From NCBI RefSeq assembly GCF_013317235.1, contig NZ_WLCM01000024.1, forward strand, positions 2,742-66,182: DNA of 63,441 nt, read 5' to 3'. Source of the DNA: Leisingera sp. ANG59. GTDB taxonomy: Bacteria; Pseudomonadota; Alphaproteobacteria; Rhodobacterales; Rhodobacteraceae. Shown piece by piece: positions 1 through 8,504 of this stretch (the first letter of the stretch is position 1; every line of letters begins with the position of its first letter). Made by a program: the position numbers and the translations under genes. The notes below the pieces were generated by a model that saw only the letters and a list, made by a program, of their open reading frames with translations, had not been told where the DNA came from and made no database searches.

Positions 1-602
1 TGCGCGTGAAACTGCTGCGTCCCATGGGAACCGAGATCCTCGCGGCCAGCGAATTCTCGACTTCGCACTGGGAGGAGATCGATGACGCGATGTTTGAGCA
101 CCTTTGGCAGACCGAGGTCGATGCCGTGCCGGAGTTCACCACCTCGAAGATCACACTGATCTGCGGCCTTCTTCTGCCGATCTGGGACCGGCTGCCGGTC
201 GACAACATGCGCATCTATCGTCTGCAGACCGAGGACGGGGAACGCGCCATCGGCCGTCTGGTCAGCCAGGAGCAACTCTTGAACGTCTATGCGCGCCTTG
301 GGCTCGACTGCCAGATCGAGATGTCGCCGCAGGAGGTGCTCGCGGCCGTGATGGACGCCAGAACGACCCTGAACCTCCTCGGCGGCTACCAGCTGCGCAG
401 GTCGCTCGTCATGGGACAGCCGAGACTTGAACTCATTGGCGCCTCGGGCGCGGCCCTGTCCGGATTGAAGGCCTTGGGCTGCTTCACCGAGGTGATCCAG
501 TGGAAGACGCGGGTGTTCATCCCGGTGGATGGCATTGACGTGCTGGCGCGGGTGCTTGCCGAGCATCCGGTTGGCGCCAGCGCCGCGGATGCTGCCGCAT
601 GA
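1..602 (+). CDS. C-terminal part of a strawberry-notch-type helicase protein (cut by window edge)
   Basis: The reading frame is open from the left edge and ends at 602, so only about the last 200 residues are present. They align by eye with the C-terminus of the 1419-aa strawberry-notch-like protein at 46850-51109: both carry a W-E-E-I segment, a K-x-T-L/Y...GLLLPIW block, an R-I-Y-R block and a final GLKA-V/L-GCFTE block. The full protein presumably combines a methylase-like and a superfamily 2 helicase module, as the complete copy does. The next gene overlaps it by four bases (ATGA). Its ends differ enough from the full copy to be a diverged paralogue and not a recent duplicate. Substrate unknown; DNA is likely. 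Confidence 0.75.
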   Translation, partial: RVKLLRPMGTEILAASEFSTSHWEEIDDAMFEHLWQTEVDAVPEFTTSKITLICGLLLPIWDRLPVDNMRIYRLQTEDGERAIGRLVSQEQLLNVYARLGLDCQIEMSPQEVLAAVMDARTTLNLLGGYQLRRSLVMGQPRLELIGASGAALSGLKALGCFTEVIQWKTRVFIPVDGIDVLARVLAEHPVGASAADAAA

Positions 603-1645
603 GCGCGCAGCGCAGTATCGCAGACCTCTCGGCCGATCTTGCAGACCGGGCCGAGAGTTTCTGCCGCCAGTATTTCCCCGAGGGACGTAAGCAGGGCAAC
701 TATTGGCTGGTTGGCGACACCGCGGGTGCTAAGGGCCAGAGCCTCGCCATCCGGCTCCAGGCGCAGGACGGGCGCAAAGCCGGATCCTGGCAGGATTTCG
801 CGACGGGTGAATATGGCGACCTGATCGACTTGCTGCACGAGCGGCTTGGGTCGGTCACACTCAAGGAAACGCTCAGGGAGGCCCGGTCCTTTCTCGGCGA
901 GGCCCCCTGCCCTGCCGCATCTCGTGAAACCCAAAGGGCTGAGCGCCCCGATGCTGCCTCCAGCAAACGCATTGCGCGAGCGCGGAAGCTCTTTGCCGCT
1001 GGCAAGCCGGTTCTTGGCACTCTGGCTGCCACTTATCTGCAAGGACGCGGAATCACACGGCTGGGTCCGGCCCTCCGCTATCACCCGCGGGTCTTTCTGC
1101 GGCGGGACGAGGACGATGCCGATCTGCCGCAAAGAGCCCCTGCCCTGCTGGCAAAGATCACCGACATTCGGGGTCAGATCACCGGATGCGCGCGCTTCTA
1201 CCTCGACCCGTCCACCGGCAGCTTGGCCGTGATCGAGAGCCCGAAACGGGTCCTCGGGCAGCTCTATGGCCATGCCATCCGCTTCTGGTCCGGCAAGGCG
1301 CGCTCTGATCTCATCGTCGGCGAAGGTCTCGAGAATACCCTCTCGGTCGGCACGGCTCTCCCGGAGTTCGACCTCGCCTCTTGCCTCACCGCCACCCACC
1401 TCGGCCTCTTCATCCCGCCGCCGGGCATCAAGCGTATCTGGATCGCACGGGACAATGACGAAGCGGGACGCAATGCATCCATGAGATTGCGTAACCAACT
1501 GGAATCGCTTGGAATTGCCTGTGGTGACCTAGTGCCGAGTATGGACGATTTCAACGACGATCTGCAGGCTTTTGGCAAGGATGCGCTGCGCCGGTCCCTG
1601 CTCAAGGCCATGAAAGCACAAGGTCTGGAGATCGAGGACGGGTGA
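599..1645 (+). CDS. Toprim-domain, primase-like protein (DUF7146 type)
   Basis: 348 aa. The ATG overlaps the stop of the preceding gene by four bases, indicating translational coupling. The N-terminal half resembles the zinc-finger/core part of plasmid primase-like proteins (W-Q-D-F-A-T-G-E-Y-G-D-L near residue 62). The C-terminal part is a Toprim_3-type domain: a V-G-E-G-L-E-N-T motif near residue 240 supplies the conserved glutamate, and I-A-R-D-N-D-E-A-G near residue 280 supplies the D-x-D. Proteins of this family probably synthesise primers or process nucleic acids during plasmid establishment after conjugation. No canonical CHC2 zinc-binding cysteine cluster is evident, so polymerising activity is uncertain. 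Pairing with a strawberry-notch gene is common on alphaproteobacterial plasmids. Confidence 0.8.
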   Translation: MSAQRSIADLSADLADRAESFCRQYFPEGRKQGNYWLVGDTAGAKGQSLAIRLQAQDGRKAGSWQDFATGEYGDLIDLLHERLGSVTLKETLREARSFLGEAPCPAASRETQRAERPDAASSKRIARARKLFAAGKPVLGTLAATYLQGRGITRLGPALRYHPRVFLRRDEDDADLPQRAPALLAKITDIRGQITGCARFYLDPSTGSLAVIESPKRVLGQLYGHAIRFWSGKARSDLIVGEGLENTLSVGTALPEFDLASCLTATHLGLFIPPPGIKRIWIARDNDEAGRNASMRLRNQLESLGIACGDLVPSMDDFNDDLQAFGKDALRRSLLKAMKAQGLEIEDG

Positions 1646-1944
1646 GCGCCTGTCTCCACTCGTGATGACTGAGGGGGCAAAGGTTCCGCGGGCTCGATCT
1701 GATCCCGTTTGGATAAGGGGAGCGATGGACCGGCGGGTCGGGGCTGAGTGCCCCTCGCCCGGGCAGCAATGCGCCCCGAACCAGAAAATTCCCCTGCCCC
1801 TTCGGGCCATTCCTCGCGGGAACAATTTTCCGGCCCGGGTCACATTCTCCGCTGCACTCCGATCCTGACGGATGCGGCCCGGTCGCCGCCGGTCCTGTTA
1901 TCGCCCCATCCAAATCGGGTCAGATCAATCAGAGGAACCAGAAA

Positions 1945-2856
1945 ATGCCCCATCAGACCGACATCCAAGAGGAAACCGGAGTGACCTCCGCCATCCTCGA
2001 CCACCTGGCACTTCACGGCGCAACGCCGGGGCCCGGCGAGACCGATCATCGCCCCCTGCCCCAGCCCGACGAGGTTGAACTCGCCATGGCGACCCTCTTT
2101 GACACCACCATCGGCCTCCTCACAGGCAGCCAGTTGGAAGACACTCTCGAAGAGATGCTCTGGTCCCTCACCTCGATCTTCCATCGCCGGCTGACCCATA
2201 TCCAGAAGCTCCTCGACGACAACGAATTCGAGGTCCGGGAAAGTCTGGCGATCCAGGATGGCTCCGAGGTCGCTTCGGTCGAGCTTGAGCGTCTCCAGAT
2301 GATCGGGCTGAAACTCTGGGACCATCGCGACGCTTTCGAGCAGATGCGCGATCTCGCTGTGGACCACTTTTCGGCCGCAACTGGTTCGCCCTGGCTGCCC
2401 CGCACCGGATCCAAGGTTTCGCATCGCGGCCTGACCTCCGCCGTGGTGGACAGCCGGGCCTATCTCTCGGCCAAGCGCCGCAAGGAGACCGAGGTGCACT
2501 GCCCCGAAGGCACGCGGATCGCTTTTTCGGGCGGCGACTATCAGGCCTACGACCTGATCTGGTCCGTCCTCGATGCCACCCTTGCGAAATACCCCGACAT
2601 GGTGCTGCTGCACGGTGGCACGCCCAAAGGCGCCGAGATGATCGCGGCCCGCTGGGCAGATACCCGTGGTGTCACCCAGGTGGTCTTCAAACCCGACTGG
2701 AAAAGCCACGGCAAGGCCGCCCCCTTCAAGCGCAACGACAAGATGCTCGAGACCATGCCCCAAGGGCTGATCGCCACCCCCGGTTCGGGCATCACAGAAA
2801 ACATCGTCGACAAAGCCCGCAAGCTCGGGATCCGCATCAAAAGGATCGGGGCTTAG
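1945..2856 (+). CDS. DUF2493 (SLOG-like) domain protein, copy 1
   Basis: 303 aa. The N-terminal 190 residues are helical and low in recognisable motifs. The C-terminal 110 residues carry the DUF2493 signature: I-A-F-S-G-G near residue 193, then L-L-H-G-G-x-P-K-G-A-E and a W-K-x-H-G-K-A-A-P-F-K-R-N-D block. DUF2493 belongs to the SLOG superfamily of Rossmann-like nucleotide- or ligand-binding domains; the biochemical role is unknown. A second gene with the same layout is at 56934-57863 (309 aa). About 300 bases precede this gene (1646-1944); I see no gene there, only a GC-rich leader. Start chosen at the ATG preceded by AGAGGAACC. Confidence 0.82.
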   Translation: MPHQTDIQEETGVTSAILDHLALHGATPGPGETDHRPLPQPDEVELAMATLFDTTIGLLTGSQLEDTLEEMLWSLTSIFHRRLTHIQKLLDDNEFEVRESLAIQDGSEVASVELERLQMIGLKLWDHRDAFEQMRDLAVDHFSAATGSPWLPRTGSKVSHRGLTSAVVDSRAYLSAKRRKETEVHCPEGTRIAFSGGDYQAYDLIWSVLDATLAKYPDMVLLHGGTPKGAEMIAARWADTRGVTQVVFKPDWKSHGKAAPFKRNDKMLETMPQGLIATPGSGITENIVDKARKLGIRIKRIGA

Positions 2857-3907
2857 GCCCCGGTTCTACCATGACATCAGTCAGAGTGCCCTGTGCGGTT
2901 CGCTCTAGGAGTTCGCAGAGGTGCGCAGTTCTGCGGGATTTCGTCTGCTAGACTGCCGTGGTTGTGGATGAACATTTCTAGTTGGTCGCTGTCGCGGGAC
3001 ATCCAGAACCATCCTGACGCTCACGTCGTCCCGCGATCAGCGGGATGTTCGCCGAAAGGCACCCCATGTCGGCCAGGAAACTGACGAGTCCGACGATCGT
3101 CTTGAACTAGCGCAATTTGAAGACGCTTGGGCTTGTGACAAGCATCTTCGCATCCTGGCCATTCTTCGTCACCTCGTACGACCCAGGAGCCATACCAACT
3201 GTTGTGGCGCTTCTCGGCAGTCTGGTTGCAGATCACCTCGATGAGGTAGCCATCTGAGAGCAGATCGCGCAGGCCATCCTCGGTAACCACATTCGGTGTT
3301 GCGCCGTCCAAAAGCTTATCCTCTTCACTTATGCCGACACCTATCGGGATAGGAGCGGACCCGAGCTATTGCCTGATCTTCCGAGCTTCATGCATCGTTT
3401 GCTCAGTTTCGCGCTGCTATGCGGGACATCCCCGAAGTACGCAACGCGGCCGGGATTGAAGCCGTCGGGAACAGATGCGCGTGTCCTCGCCCTGGCATTT
3501 CATCTTCTTCAGCCTGTCGGTTTACTTTCTGCTTGAGGCCTCTAGAGACTCGAGCGAGGAACAGAACACGGGCCGGTGTTGCGTTGCGACCGGTCGTTGT
3601 GTGTATCGAAAGATCGGCGCGGCTGTGCAAGGGTCGCTTCGGCGTTCTTGGCTTTCGGCAGTTCACCCACCTTCCTTCGCGGCCACAGCACTTCTCCCTT
3701 TGTCTGAGTTGCATGACATGCTGGTCGCAGCTGTCGTCCCGTCCACAAAGGTTGTCGCCGATCTTTTTCCCCTGACCCTGCGGGTCATTCCTCGCGAGGC
3801 AAAAAGACCGGCACCTGCCCCTCTCCGCTCCGCTTCGCCTTCGGTGTGGCCGGGCCTTGGCCAGCTGCAAGGTGACCATCATTGCAACGCAAACAAGGAG
3901 AAGAGCA
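2857..3907. other. About 1 kb without an intact gene
   Basis: No plus-strand gene is convincing here. A plus-strand frame of 282 codons starting at 3475 only exists because it runs out of frame through the DUF736 gene, and its amino-acid composition looks random. The minus strand holds one probable gene fragment (3021-3365, listed separately). The stretch 3760-3907 is the leader of the DUF736 gene and includes an AAGGAG ribosome-binding site. The region is relatively AT-rich compared with its neighbours and looks like decayed DNA. Confidence 0.5.
3021..3365 (-). pseudogene. Probable gene fragment of unknown family
   Basis: The minus frame is open from a TAG at 3368-3366 down to a stop at 3021, about 114 codons. 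It has no ATG; the first possible starts are TTG codons near 3311. The residue composition looks like real protein (segments such as EDGLRDLLSDGYLIEVICNQ and SWYGSWVVRGDEEW). I do not recognise the family. The lack of a start, the nearby stop and the position in a decayed kilobase suggest a remnant. It could also be a small expressed gene that uses a TTG start. Confidence 0.3.
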
Positions 3908-4246
3908 ATGACCACGAACTGCATCAAATTCACCAGCGCCGACATCGAAACCGCCAAGGGCGTCGGCTCCATCTCGACCCTGACCTTCGACCTCGACATC
4001 ACGGTCGAACCCGTCGCGAGCACGAACCCGATGGCCCCCACGCACCGCGTCCTCGGTCGCTCCCCGCGGGGCAAGCTGGTCGAGTGCGGCGGCATCTGGA
4101 AGAAGCAGAACAAGGAGACCGGCGCCGACTATTACACGCTGACCATCCGCGACCACGGCTTCAACGCCAACCTCGGCAAGGCCGCGAACCAGGACGATCT
4201 GTCCCTGCAGGCCGTGATCCCCTGGGGTCCCAAAGACGCCGCGTGA
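3908..4246 (+). CDS. DUF736 family protein
   Basis: 112 aa. Start chosen at the ATG seven bases after AAGGAG. It shows the DUF736-type order: an N-terminal strand with L-T-F-D-L-D-I-T-V, a central strand L-V-E-C-G-G-I-W-K-K, then D-Y-Y-T-L-T-I-R-D and F-N-A-N-L. DUF736 proteins are small beta-rich plasmid proteins of unknown function, common beside relaxase and ParB-like genes. The gene stands alone, with a strong hairpin just after its stop. A decayed copy lies at 34850-35016 and a tandem two-domain relative at 54149-54877. Confidence 0.8.
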   Translation: MTTNCIKFTSADIETAKGVGSISTLTFDLDITVEPVASTNPMAPTHRVLGRSPRGKLVECGGIWKKQNKETGADYYTLTIRDHGFNANLGKAANQDDLSLQAVIPWGPKDAA

Positions 4247-4252
4247 AGCATA

Positions 4253-4290
4253 GAATCGGCTGGGGCTACCCAGCCGATTCCCGCTATTTA
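4253..4290 (+). terminator. Hairpin terminator after the DUF736 gene
   Basis: A perfect 12-bp stem (GAATCGGCTGGG at 4253-4264 with its complement at 4269-4280) closes on a four-base loop and is followed by a modest T-containing tail. It sits six bases after the stop codon. The T tract is weak, so termination may be partial. Confidence 0.65.
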
Positions 4291-4454
4291 TCTTCCCTCT
4301 GGTACGACTTGCTTATGTTTTAGAGTACCCTGGTCGATACGCTTGGCCGCAGTAAATGATTGCAGATCGGATCTAAGTTCATGCTGTCTCATACTGCTTC
4401 CTTGTCTTGGTGTTCCGGGCTTGCACAGGCGCGTTTATGCCTCGAGTTGGTTCC

Positions 4455-4472
4455 GTTTTGACAGCCGTGCAA
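4455..4472 (+). repeat. parS/operator-like repeat, copy 1
   Basis: GTTTTGACAGCCGTGCAA, identical to copy 3 at 5983-6000. The core TTG...CAA is partly palindromic, as are the parS-like sites reported for rhodobacterial repABC plasmids. It is probably a binding site of RepB and/or RepA upstream of repA. Confidence 0.6.
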
Positions 4473-4740
4473 AGATATATAAGTTAATATAAACAAATAG
4501 TTGCGTCGGATTAGGCGCGAAGTTTAGGTCAGCTTCTGATCTGCTGATGTCGCAAAAGTTCCCATATATTGGGCGGCCATCTTCCGCGATCACTACAATT
4601 TGTCGGAACATCTAAGCCAGCAGGTGTCTCGGTGGAGTTCGAGCCATCGGGTGAAAATCGTTGTTAAGACTCATTTTTCCGTGTAGATGACACTTTAAAG
4701 AGCGAAATCGCTGAAAAAGCGATATTTAGAGGACAGGCGG

Positions 4741-5952
4741 ATGCGAGAACGGTCTTTTGCGGCTGATACGAAGGATCAATCCTTCGACGAGATCATCCTA
4801 CAGCAAGGAGAGTTGATTTCCGACCGCCTCAATATGTTGCGGCAGGAACAGTATCCTCCGGACGCTCAAAAAGGTCTACGTCAGTTTTCATTGGCCGAGG
4901 TTGCCTACTATCTCGGCGTGACGCAGTCGACCATTAAGAAGCTTCATCTCGAAGGCAAAGGTCCTGAACCTGAAACATCGTCGTCCGGGAGGCGCAGCTA
5001 CTCGGCCGAGCAGATGCTGGAACTGAGAGCTTATCTCGACAAGCATGGCCGCCCCGGAAAGCGCCGTTATGTCCCCTATCGGCAATCTGATGAAGAACTG
5101 CACGTCGTGTCTGTCGTGAACTTCAAAGGAGGCTCGGGAAAGACCACTACCGCCGCCCACCTCGCGCAGCACTTGGCGTTGAAAGGGCATCGAGTTCTTG
5201 CGATCGACTTGGACCCTCAAGCCTCTCTCACAGCTTTGCACGGCATTCAGCCTGAACTCGACGACGTGCCTTCGCTCTACGAGACACTTCGGTATGATGA
5301 CGAGCGCAAGCCGATCACAGAGGTGATCCGGCCAACAAACTTTCCCAACCTAGATATCGTTCCGGCAAGTCTCGAGCTTCAAGAGTACGAATACGATACC
5401 CCGGTTGCTTTGACGAGCAGCGATCCCCATGAGGGCCGTACCTTCTTCACTCGTATATCGAAGGCGCTTAGCGAGGTTGATGACCGCTACGACGTGGTTG
5501 TGATCGATTGCCCTCCTCAGCTGGGCTACCTCACACTCACTGCTCTCACGGCTTCTTCCTCGGTCATTGTGACGGTCCATCCTCAGATGCTGGACGTCAT
5601 GTCGATGAGCCAATTTCTCCTGATGCTGGGCGGGATCATGAAGACGATCCGTGACGCTGGAGCGAACATGCGCCTGAAGTGGTTCCGTTACCTTGTAACG
5701 CGATTTGAACCAACGGACGGCCCCCAGAAGCAGATGGTTGGGTTCCTCCAGGCGATGTTTCCAAATCAGATGCTGTCGGCTCCTGTGCTAAAATCTACGG
5801 CGATCTCCGACGCTGGGATCACCAAACAGACGCTTTACGAAGTTGAGCGGTCTCAGTTCGTGCGGACTACTTACGACCGCGCAGTGACATCTTTGAATGA
5901 CGTGAACGACGAGATCGCCGAACTGATCCACAAGGCTTGGGGGCGTGAATGA
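4741..5952 (+). CDS. repA: Plasmid partitioning ATPase RepA (ParA family)
   Basis: 403 aa. The N-terminal ~110 residues contain a helix-turn-helix region (L-A-E-V-A-Y-Y-L-G-V-T-Q-S-T near residues 51-64) as in RepA/ParA proteins that repress their own operon. The deviant Walker A box F-K-G-G-S-G-K-T-T-T is at about residues 127-137, Walker A' L-D-P-Q-A-S at about 158, and Walker B-like V-V-V-I-D-C-P near 255. It drives segregation of the plasmid by ATP-dependent dynamics on the nucleoid, with RepB bound to centromere-like sites. It is the first gene of the repA-repB-repC set; a pair of repeats separates it from repB. Length and order match the RepABC family well. Confidence 0.95.
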   Translation: MRERSFAADTKDQSFDEIILQQGELISDRLNMLRQEQYPPDAQKGLRQFSLAEVAYYLGVTQSTIKKLHLEGKGPEPETSSSGRRSYSAEQMLELRAYLDKHGRPGKRRYVPYRQSDEELHVVSVVNFKGGSGKTTTAAHLAQHLALKGHRVLAIDLDPQASLTALHGIQPELDDVPSLYETLRYDDERKPITEVIRPTNFPNLDIVPASLELQEYEYDTPVALTSSDPHEGRTFFTRISKALSEVDDRYDVVVIDCPPQLGYLTLTALTASSSVIVTVHPQMLDVMSMSQFLLMLGGIMKTIRDAGANMRLKWFRYLVTRFEPTDGPQKQMVGFLQAMFPNQMLSAPVLKSTAISDAGITKQTLYEVERSQFVRTTYDRAVTSLNDVNDEIAELIHKAWGRE

Positions 5953-5957
5953 TTGAG

Positions 5958-6000
5958 GTTTTGACAGCCGTGCAGAGAGCCAGTTTTGACAGCCGTGCAA
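5958..6000 (+). repeat. parS/operator-like repeats, copies 2 and 3
   Basis: Two direct copies, at 5958-5974 (GTTTTGACAGCCGTGCA) and 5983-6000 (one base longer), start 25 bases apart in the repA-repB gap. Each contains TTGACA. They match the copy at 4455. They probably form the plasmid centromere bound by RepB; a role as operator or as an internal promoter for repB-repC is equally possible. Confidence 0.65.
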
Positions 6001-6055
6001 CTGTCGAAATGCGCGCAGCGCGTAAGTTGGATTCTGACGAAAAGGAGATGGCTTG

Positions 6056-7051
6056 ATGGCTCGCAAAGACCTCCTGAAGAGCGTCATGGCCGGCTCGACG
6101 GAGCAGCCCAAGGATGCCGGTCGCTCTGGATACGCAATGCGCGGTGCTTCGAAATCGATGAAGGTTTCGATTGATAGCCTTGCAGAGAACTCGAAGCGTC
6201 TCCTTGAAGGCGAAACCATTGTCGAGATCGATCCGCAATTGATCGATGTGTCATTCGTTTCGGATCGGCTTAGTGATGACGATGTTGCTTTCGACGAACT
6301 GAAAGCATCGATCGCAGCGGGTCGCCAGGACACACCGGTATTGCTTCGACCACATCCGGAAGCGGATGGCCGCTATATGATCGTCTTCGGGCATCGCCGT
6401 GTGCGAGTTGCGTCGGCGCTCGGCCGTAAGGTTCGCGCTGTTGTAAAACCAATGGACGATGTGGCTCACATTCTTGCTCAAGGGCAGGAAAACACTGCGC
6501 GCGCAGATCTCTCTTTTATTGAGAAGGCCCTATTTGCGAAGAGCCTCTTGGATATGGGGCAAGCAAAGGACGTGATCCAGTCCGCCCTTACCATCGATGG
6601 GACGTTGCTTTCACGGATGCTGTCAGTGGCGCAGAACGTCCCTCGGCACGTCATTGAACAGATTGGGCCGGCCAAGCAGATTGGGCGTGATCGCTGGGAA
6701 GACTTCAAGAAGTTGGCTTCGGAACCATCGAATGAAAAGATCCTCAAGGAAGCTTTGGAGTTCGACGGGTTTCAGAACCTCGACAGTGATGCTCGCTTTG
6801 AGTTCCTGCACAGCAAGCTGGCAGAAGCGGGCAGGGCGCCGAAGCGCCGAAAAACGCGTGCCATGCCCAAGAAACGAACCTGGACTGCCGGCAAAGGCCG
6901 CATCAAGGGCGTCATCGGTCGGTCCGGAAAGGCATTCAGCATTTCGCTTACGGCACAAGATTCAACTGAGTTCGGGGACTTTCTCTCGGGTCGGCTTGAT
7001 CAGCTGTACAGCGAATTCCTCTCGACGAAAGAGGAGCAGTCAGAACAATGA
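6056..7051 (+). CDS. repB: Plasmid partitioning protein RepB (ParB family)
   Basis: 331 aa. ATG at 6056 chosen because AAAGGAG lies eight bases upstream; a TTG one codon earlier is less likely. The ParB/Sulfiredoxin-like fold is marked by I-V-F-G-H-R-R near residue 107, then the Q-E-N block near residue 142 and a helix-turn-helix region near residues 165-185 (I-Q-S-A-L-T-I-D-G-T-L-L-S-R). The protein binds centromere sites and activates the RepA ATPase. The long basic stretch at about 260-275 (K-R-R-K-T-R) could contact DNA. Middle gene of repABC. Confidence 0.95.
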   Translation: MARKDLLKSVMAGSTEQPKDAGRSGYAMRGASKSMKVSIDSLAENSKRLLEGETIVEIDPQLIDVSFVSDRLSDDDVAFDELKASIAAGRQDTPVLLRPHPEADGRYMIVFGHRRVRVASALGRKVRAVVKPMDDVAHILAQGQENTARADLSFIEKALFAKSLLDMGQAKDVIQSALTIDGTLLSRMLSVAQNVPRHVIEQIGPAKQIGRDRWEDFKKLASEPSNEKILKEALEFDGFQNLDSDARFEFLHSKLAEAGRAPKRRKTRAMPKKRTWTAGKGRIKGVIGRSGKAFSISLTAQDSTEFGDFLSGRLDQLYSEFLSTKEEQSEQ

Positions 7052-7059
7052 TCTAGGCA

Positions 7060-7112
7060 AAAGAAAAGCCCCCAAGCAGCGTGGCCTGAGAGCTAATCTG
7101 AAAAGTTTGGTC
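7060..7112 (-). ncRNA. Counter-transcribed RNA of the repABC replicon (incompatibility RNA)
   Basis: RepABC plasmids encode a small antisense RNA between repB and repC that limits repC expression and sets copy number. Here the minus strand of the gap carries a near-consensus promoter (see 7119-7147), and about 50 bases downstream a run equivalent to CTTTTCTTTT follows a short GC stem (GGCC...GGGC), which would act as terminator. Ends are estimates. The target is the repC leader on the plus strand. Confidence 0.7.
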
Positions 7113-7118
7113 GCTTAG

Positions 7119-7147
7119 AAGATATCTCTCCCACGAATCACTGTCAA
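7119..7147 (-). promoter_or_regulatory. Strong sigma70-type promoter for the antisense RNA
   Basis: On the minus strand TTGACA (7147-7142) is separated by exactly 17 bases from TATCTT (7124-7119). This is the best -35/-10 pair I saw in the window and it points into the repB-repC gap. Confidence 0.75.
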
Positions 7148-7211
7148 CAAGAACGCCACTTCGGCGAACGGCTTTCTTTTGCCTCCACATAACTGGAGGT
7201 GAGAAACAGGC

Positions 7212-8492
7212 ATGAAACATACAGGTTGGCGCAAGCCGACACCGGGTCTTGGCATTGCAGAGCAGCTTGCCCAAGCCGGTGAACAGATAGCTGTACCCAA
7301 AACGCGGGCCTTTGTCGCCGTGAAGCGGGTTGGGGCACATATCGGCCTCAAGGCCGGCGACATGATGCTCCTCGACACGCTCGGGGCCTTTACCCAAGCC
7401 CAGGACTGGGAGGAGGGGCAACGCCCGATCGTTTGGGCGTCGAACGCCTACTTGATGGAGCAGACGGGTTTCTCGCTTTCTGCGCTGAAACGCCATGCCC
7501 GACGCCTGGCAGAGACCGGCGTGATCTCCTTCCAGGACAGCCCCAACGGCAAGCGTTGGGGCCGCAGGGACGCCGATGGACGCATAATCGAGGCCTACGG
7601 CTTCGATCTGTCGCCGCTGTCGGCACGCGTCGAGGAGTTCGAGGAGCTCCATGCCGAGTTGCAGGCCGAACGCGAGCTCTGCCAGCGCCTGAAGCGTCAG
7701 ATCACGGTGGCACGCCGTATGATCCGCGCTCGGATCGAGGCTGCGGTCAGCAGCGCGCTGCGAGGGCCCTGGACGCAACTCACAGGCCTTTTCCAGGAGC
7801 TTCTGGACCGGCTGCCGCGCCGCCATGAAGCTTCCGAGCAGCTTGCTCGGCTCTTGACGTGGTTCAAAGAGCTTCAGGAGCGTGTAGAGGCTGCCTATCT
7901 CAAGGCAACCGAGGTCGTCCAACCTGTGGAAAACACGCCGGAAACCAAGGAGCAAGTTCTCAAGAAGACTCAAGAAATGAACCCCAGGGAGGTCATTTCT
8001 GACCCTCATATACTAATTACAAACCAACTTAATCCTGTAACTAGTAATTCCTCAGAACATGAGGAAGTCGCGGCCGTGGTGCCCAACGCTCAGCCCGAAG
8101 ATCAGGTTGATAGGGATCTGGAAGAATGGGTTGCCGAAGTGCGCAAGAAGCGCGCTGCGCTGGATCTGCCCACTGTCATGCAAGCTTGTCCCGAATTCGC
8201 ATCCTGGGCGCGCAATATGGGCGGATTCTTGAAGGACTGGGGCGATCTGCATCGGGTTGCCGGACAACTCAGGCCGATGATCGGGGTGTCCGAGCATGCC
8301 TGGAACGTGGCGCAGGACCGCTTGGGCAAACAGGTGGCGACGGCGGCGCTTGCGCTTGTCTTCGAGAAGCATTGCGCGGGCGAAGTGTCCTCGCCGGGCG
8401 GCTATCTGCGCGGCATGGTCGAGAAGGCCGGGGCAGGGGAGCTGCATCTCGAGCGCAGCTTCTACGGCAGGCTCAGCGGTCAGGCGGCGTGA
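7212..8492 (+). CDS. repC: Replication initiator RepC
   Basis: 426 aa, the usual size of RepC. The N-terminal G-W-R-K-P-T-P-G-L and the winged-helix region around residues 75-115 (Y-L-M-E-Q-T-G-F-S-L-S-A-L-K-R-H) are typical. RepC binds the origin inside its own gene and is the only protein strictly required for replication. The central part (about residues 230-300) is low-complexity and encoded by unusually AT-rich DNA, listed separately as the presumed origin. A GGAGGT lies about eleven bases before the ATG, an untidy spacing that fits control by the antisense RNA. Last gene of the operon. Confidence 0.95.
   Translation: MKHTGWRKPTPGLGIAEQLAQAGEQIAVPKTRAFVAVKRVGAHIGLKAGDMMLLDTLGAFTQAQDWEEGQRPIVWASNAYLMEQTGFSLSALKRHARRLAETGVISFQDSPNGKRWGRRDADGRIIEAYGFDLSPLSARVEEFEELHAELQAERELCQRLKRQITVARRMIRARIEAAVSSALRGPWTQLTGLFQELLDRLPRRHEASEQLARLLTWFKELQERVEAAYLKATEVVQPVENTPETKEQVLKKTQEMNPREVISDPHILITNQLNPVTSNSSEHEEVAAVVPNAQPEDQVDRDLEEWVAEVRKKRAALDLPTVMQACPEFASWARNMGGFLKDWGDLHRVAGQLRPMIGVSEHAWNVAQDRLGKQVATAALALVFEKHCAGEVSSPGGYLRGMVEKAGAGELHLERSFYGRLSGQAA
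7983..8050. other. AT-rich stretch inside repC, presumed oriV
   Basis: A run rich in A and T (CATATACTAATTACAAACC and following) interrupts the otherwise GC-rich repC. In studied RepABC plasmids the origin lies within repC in just such a stretch. Placement here is by analogy. Confidence 0.5.
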
Positions 8493-8504
8493 TGGGGCAG
8501 GGGG

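Larger units (their letters stand above)
4247..4740 (+). promoter_or_regulatory. Leader of the repABC operon
   Basis: About 490 bases without a gene, AT-rich by the standard of the window. It contains the first copy of the GTTTTGACAGCCGTGCAA repeat (4455-4472), which includes a TTGACA box and is followed by an AT-rich stretch (GATATATAAG), so a repA promoter may overlap this repeat. A short hairpin (ATCGCT/AGCGAT near 4708-4724) lies just upstream of the ribosome-binding site. RepABC operons are normally autorepressed by RepA with RepB; the overlap of repeat and -35-like box fits that but is inferred. Confidence 0.5.

Noticed and set aside
3475-4323. 282-codon plus-strand frame over the DUF736 gene
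   Set aside because: It reads the DUF736 gene in the wrong frame; the ATG at 3908 has a good ribosome-binding site and family match.
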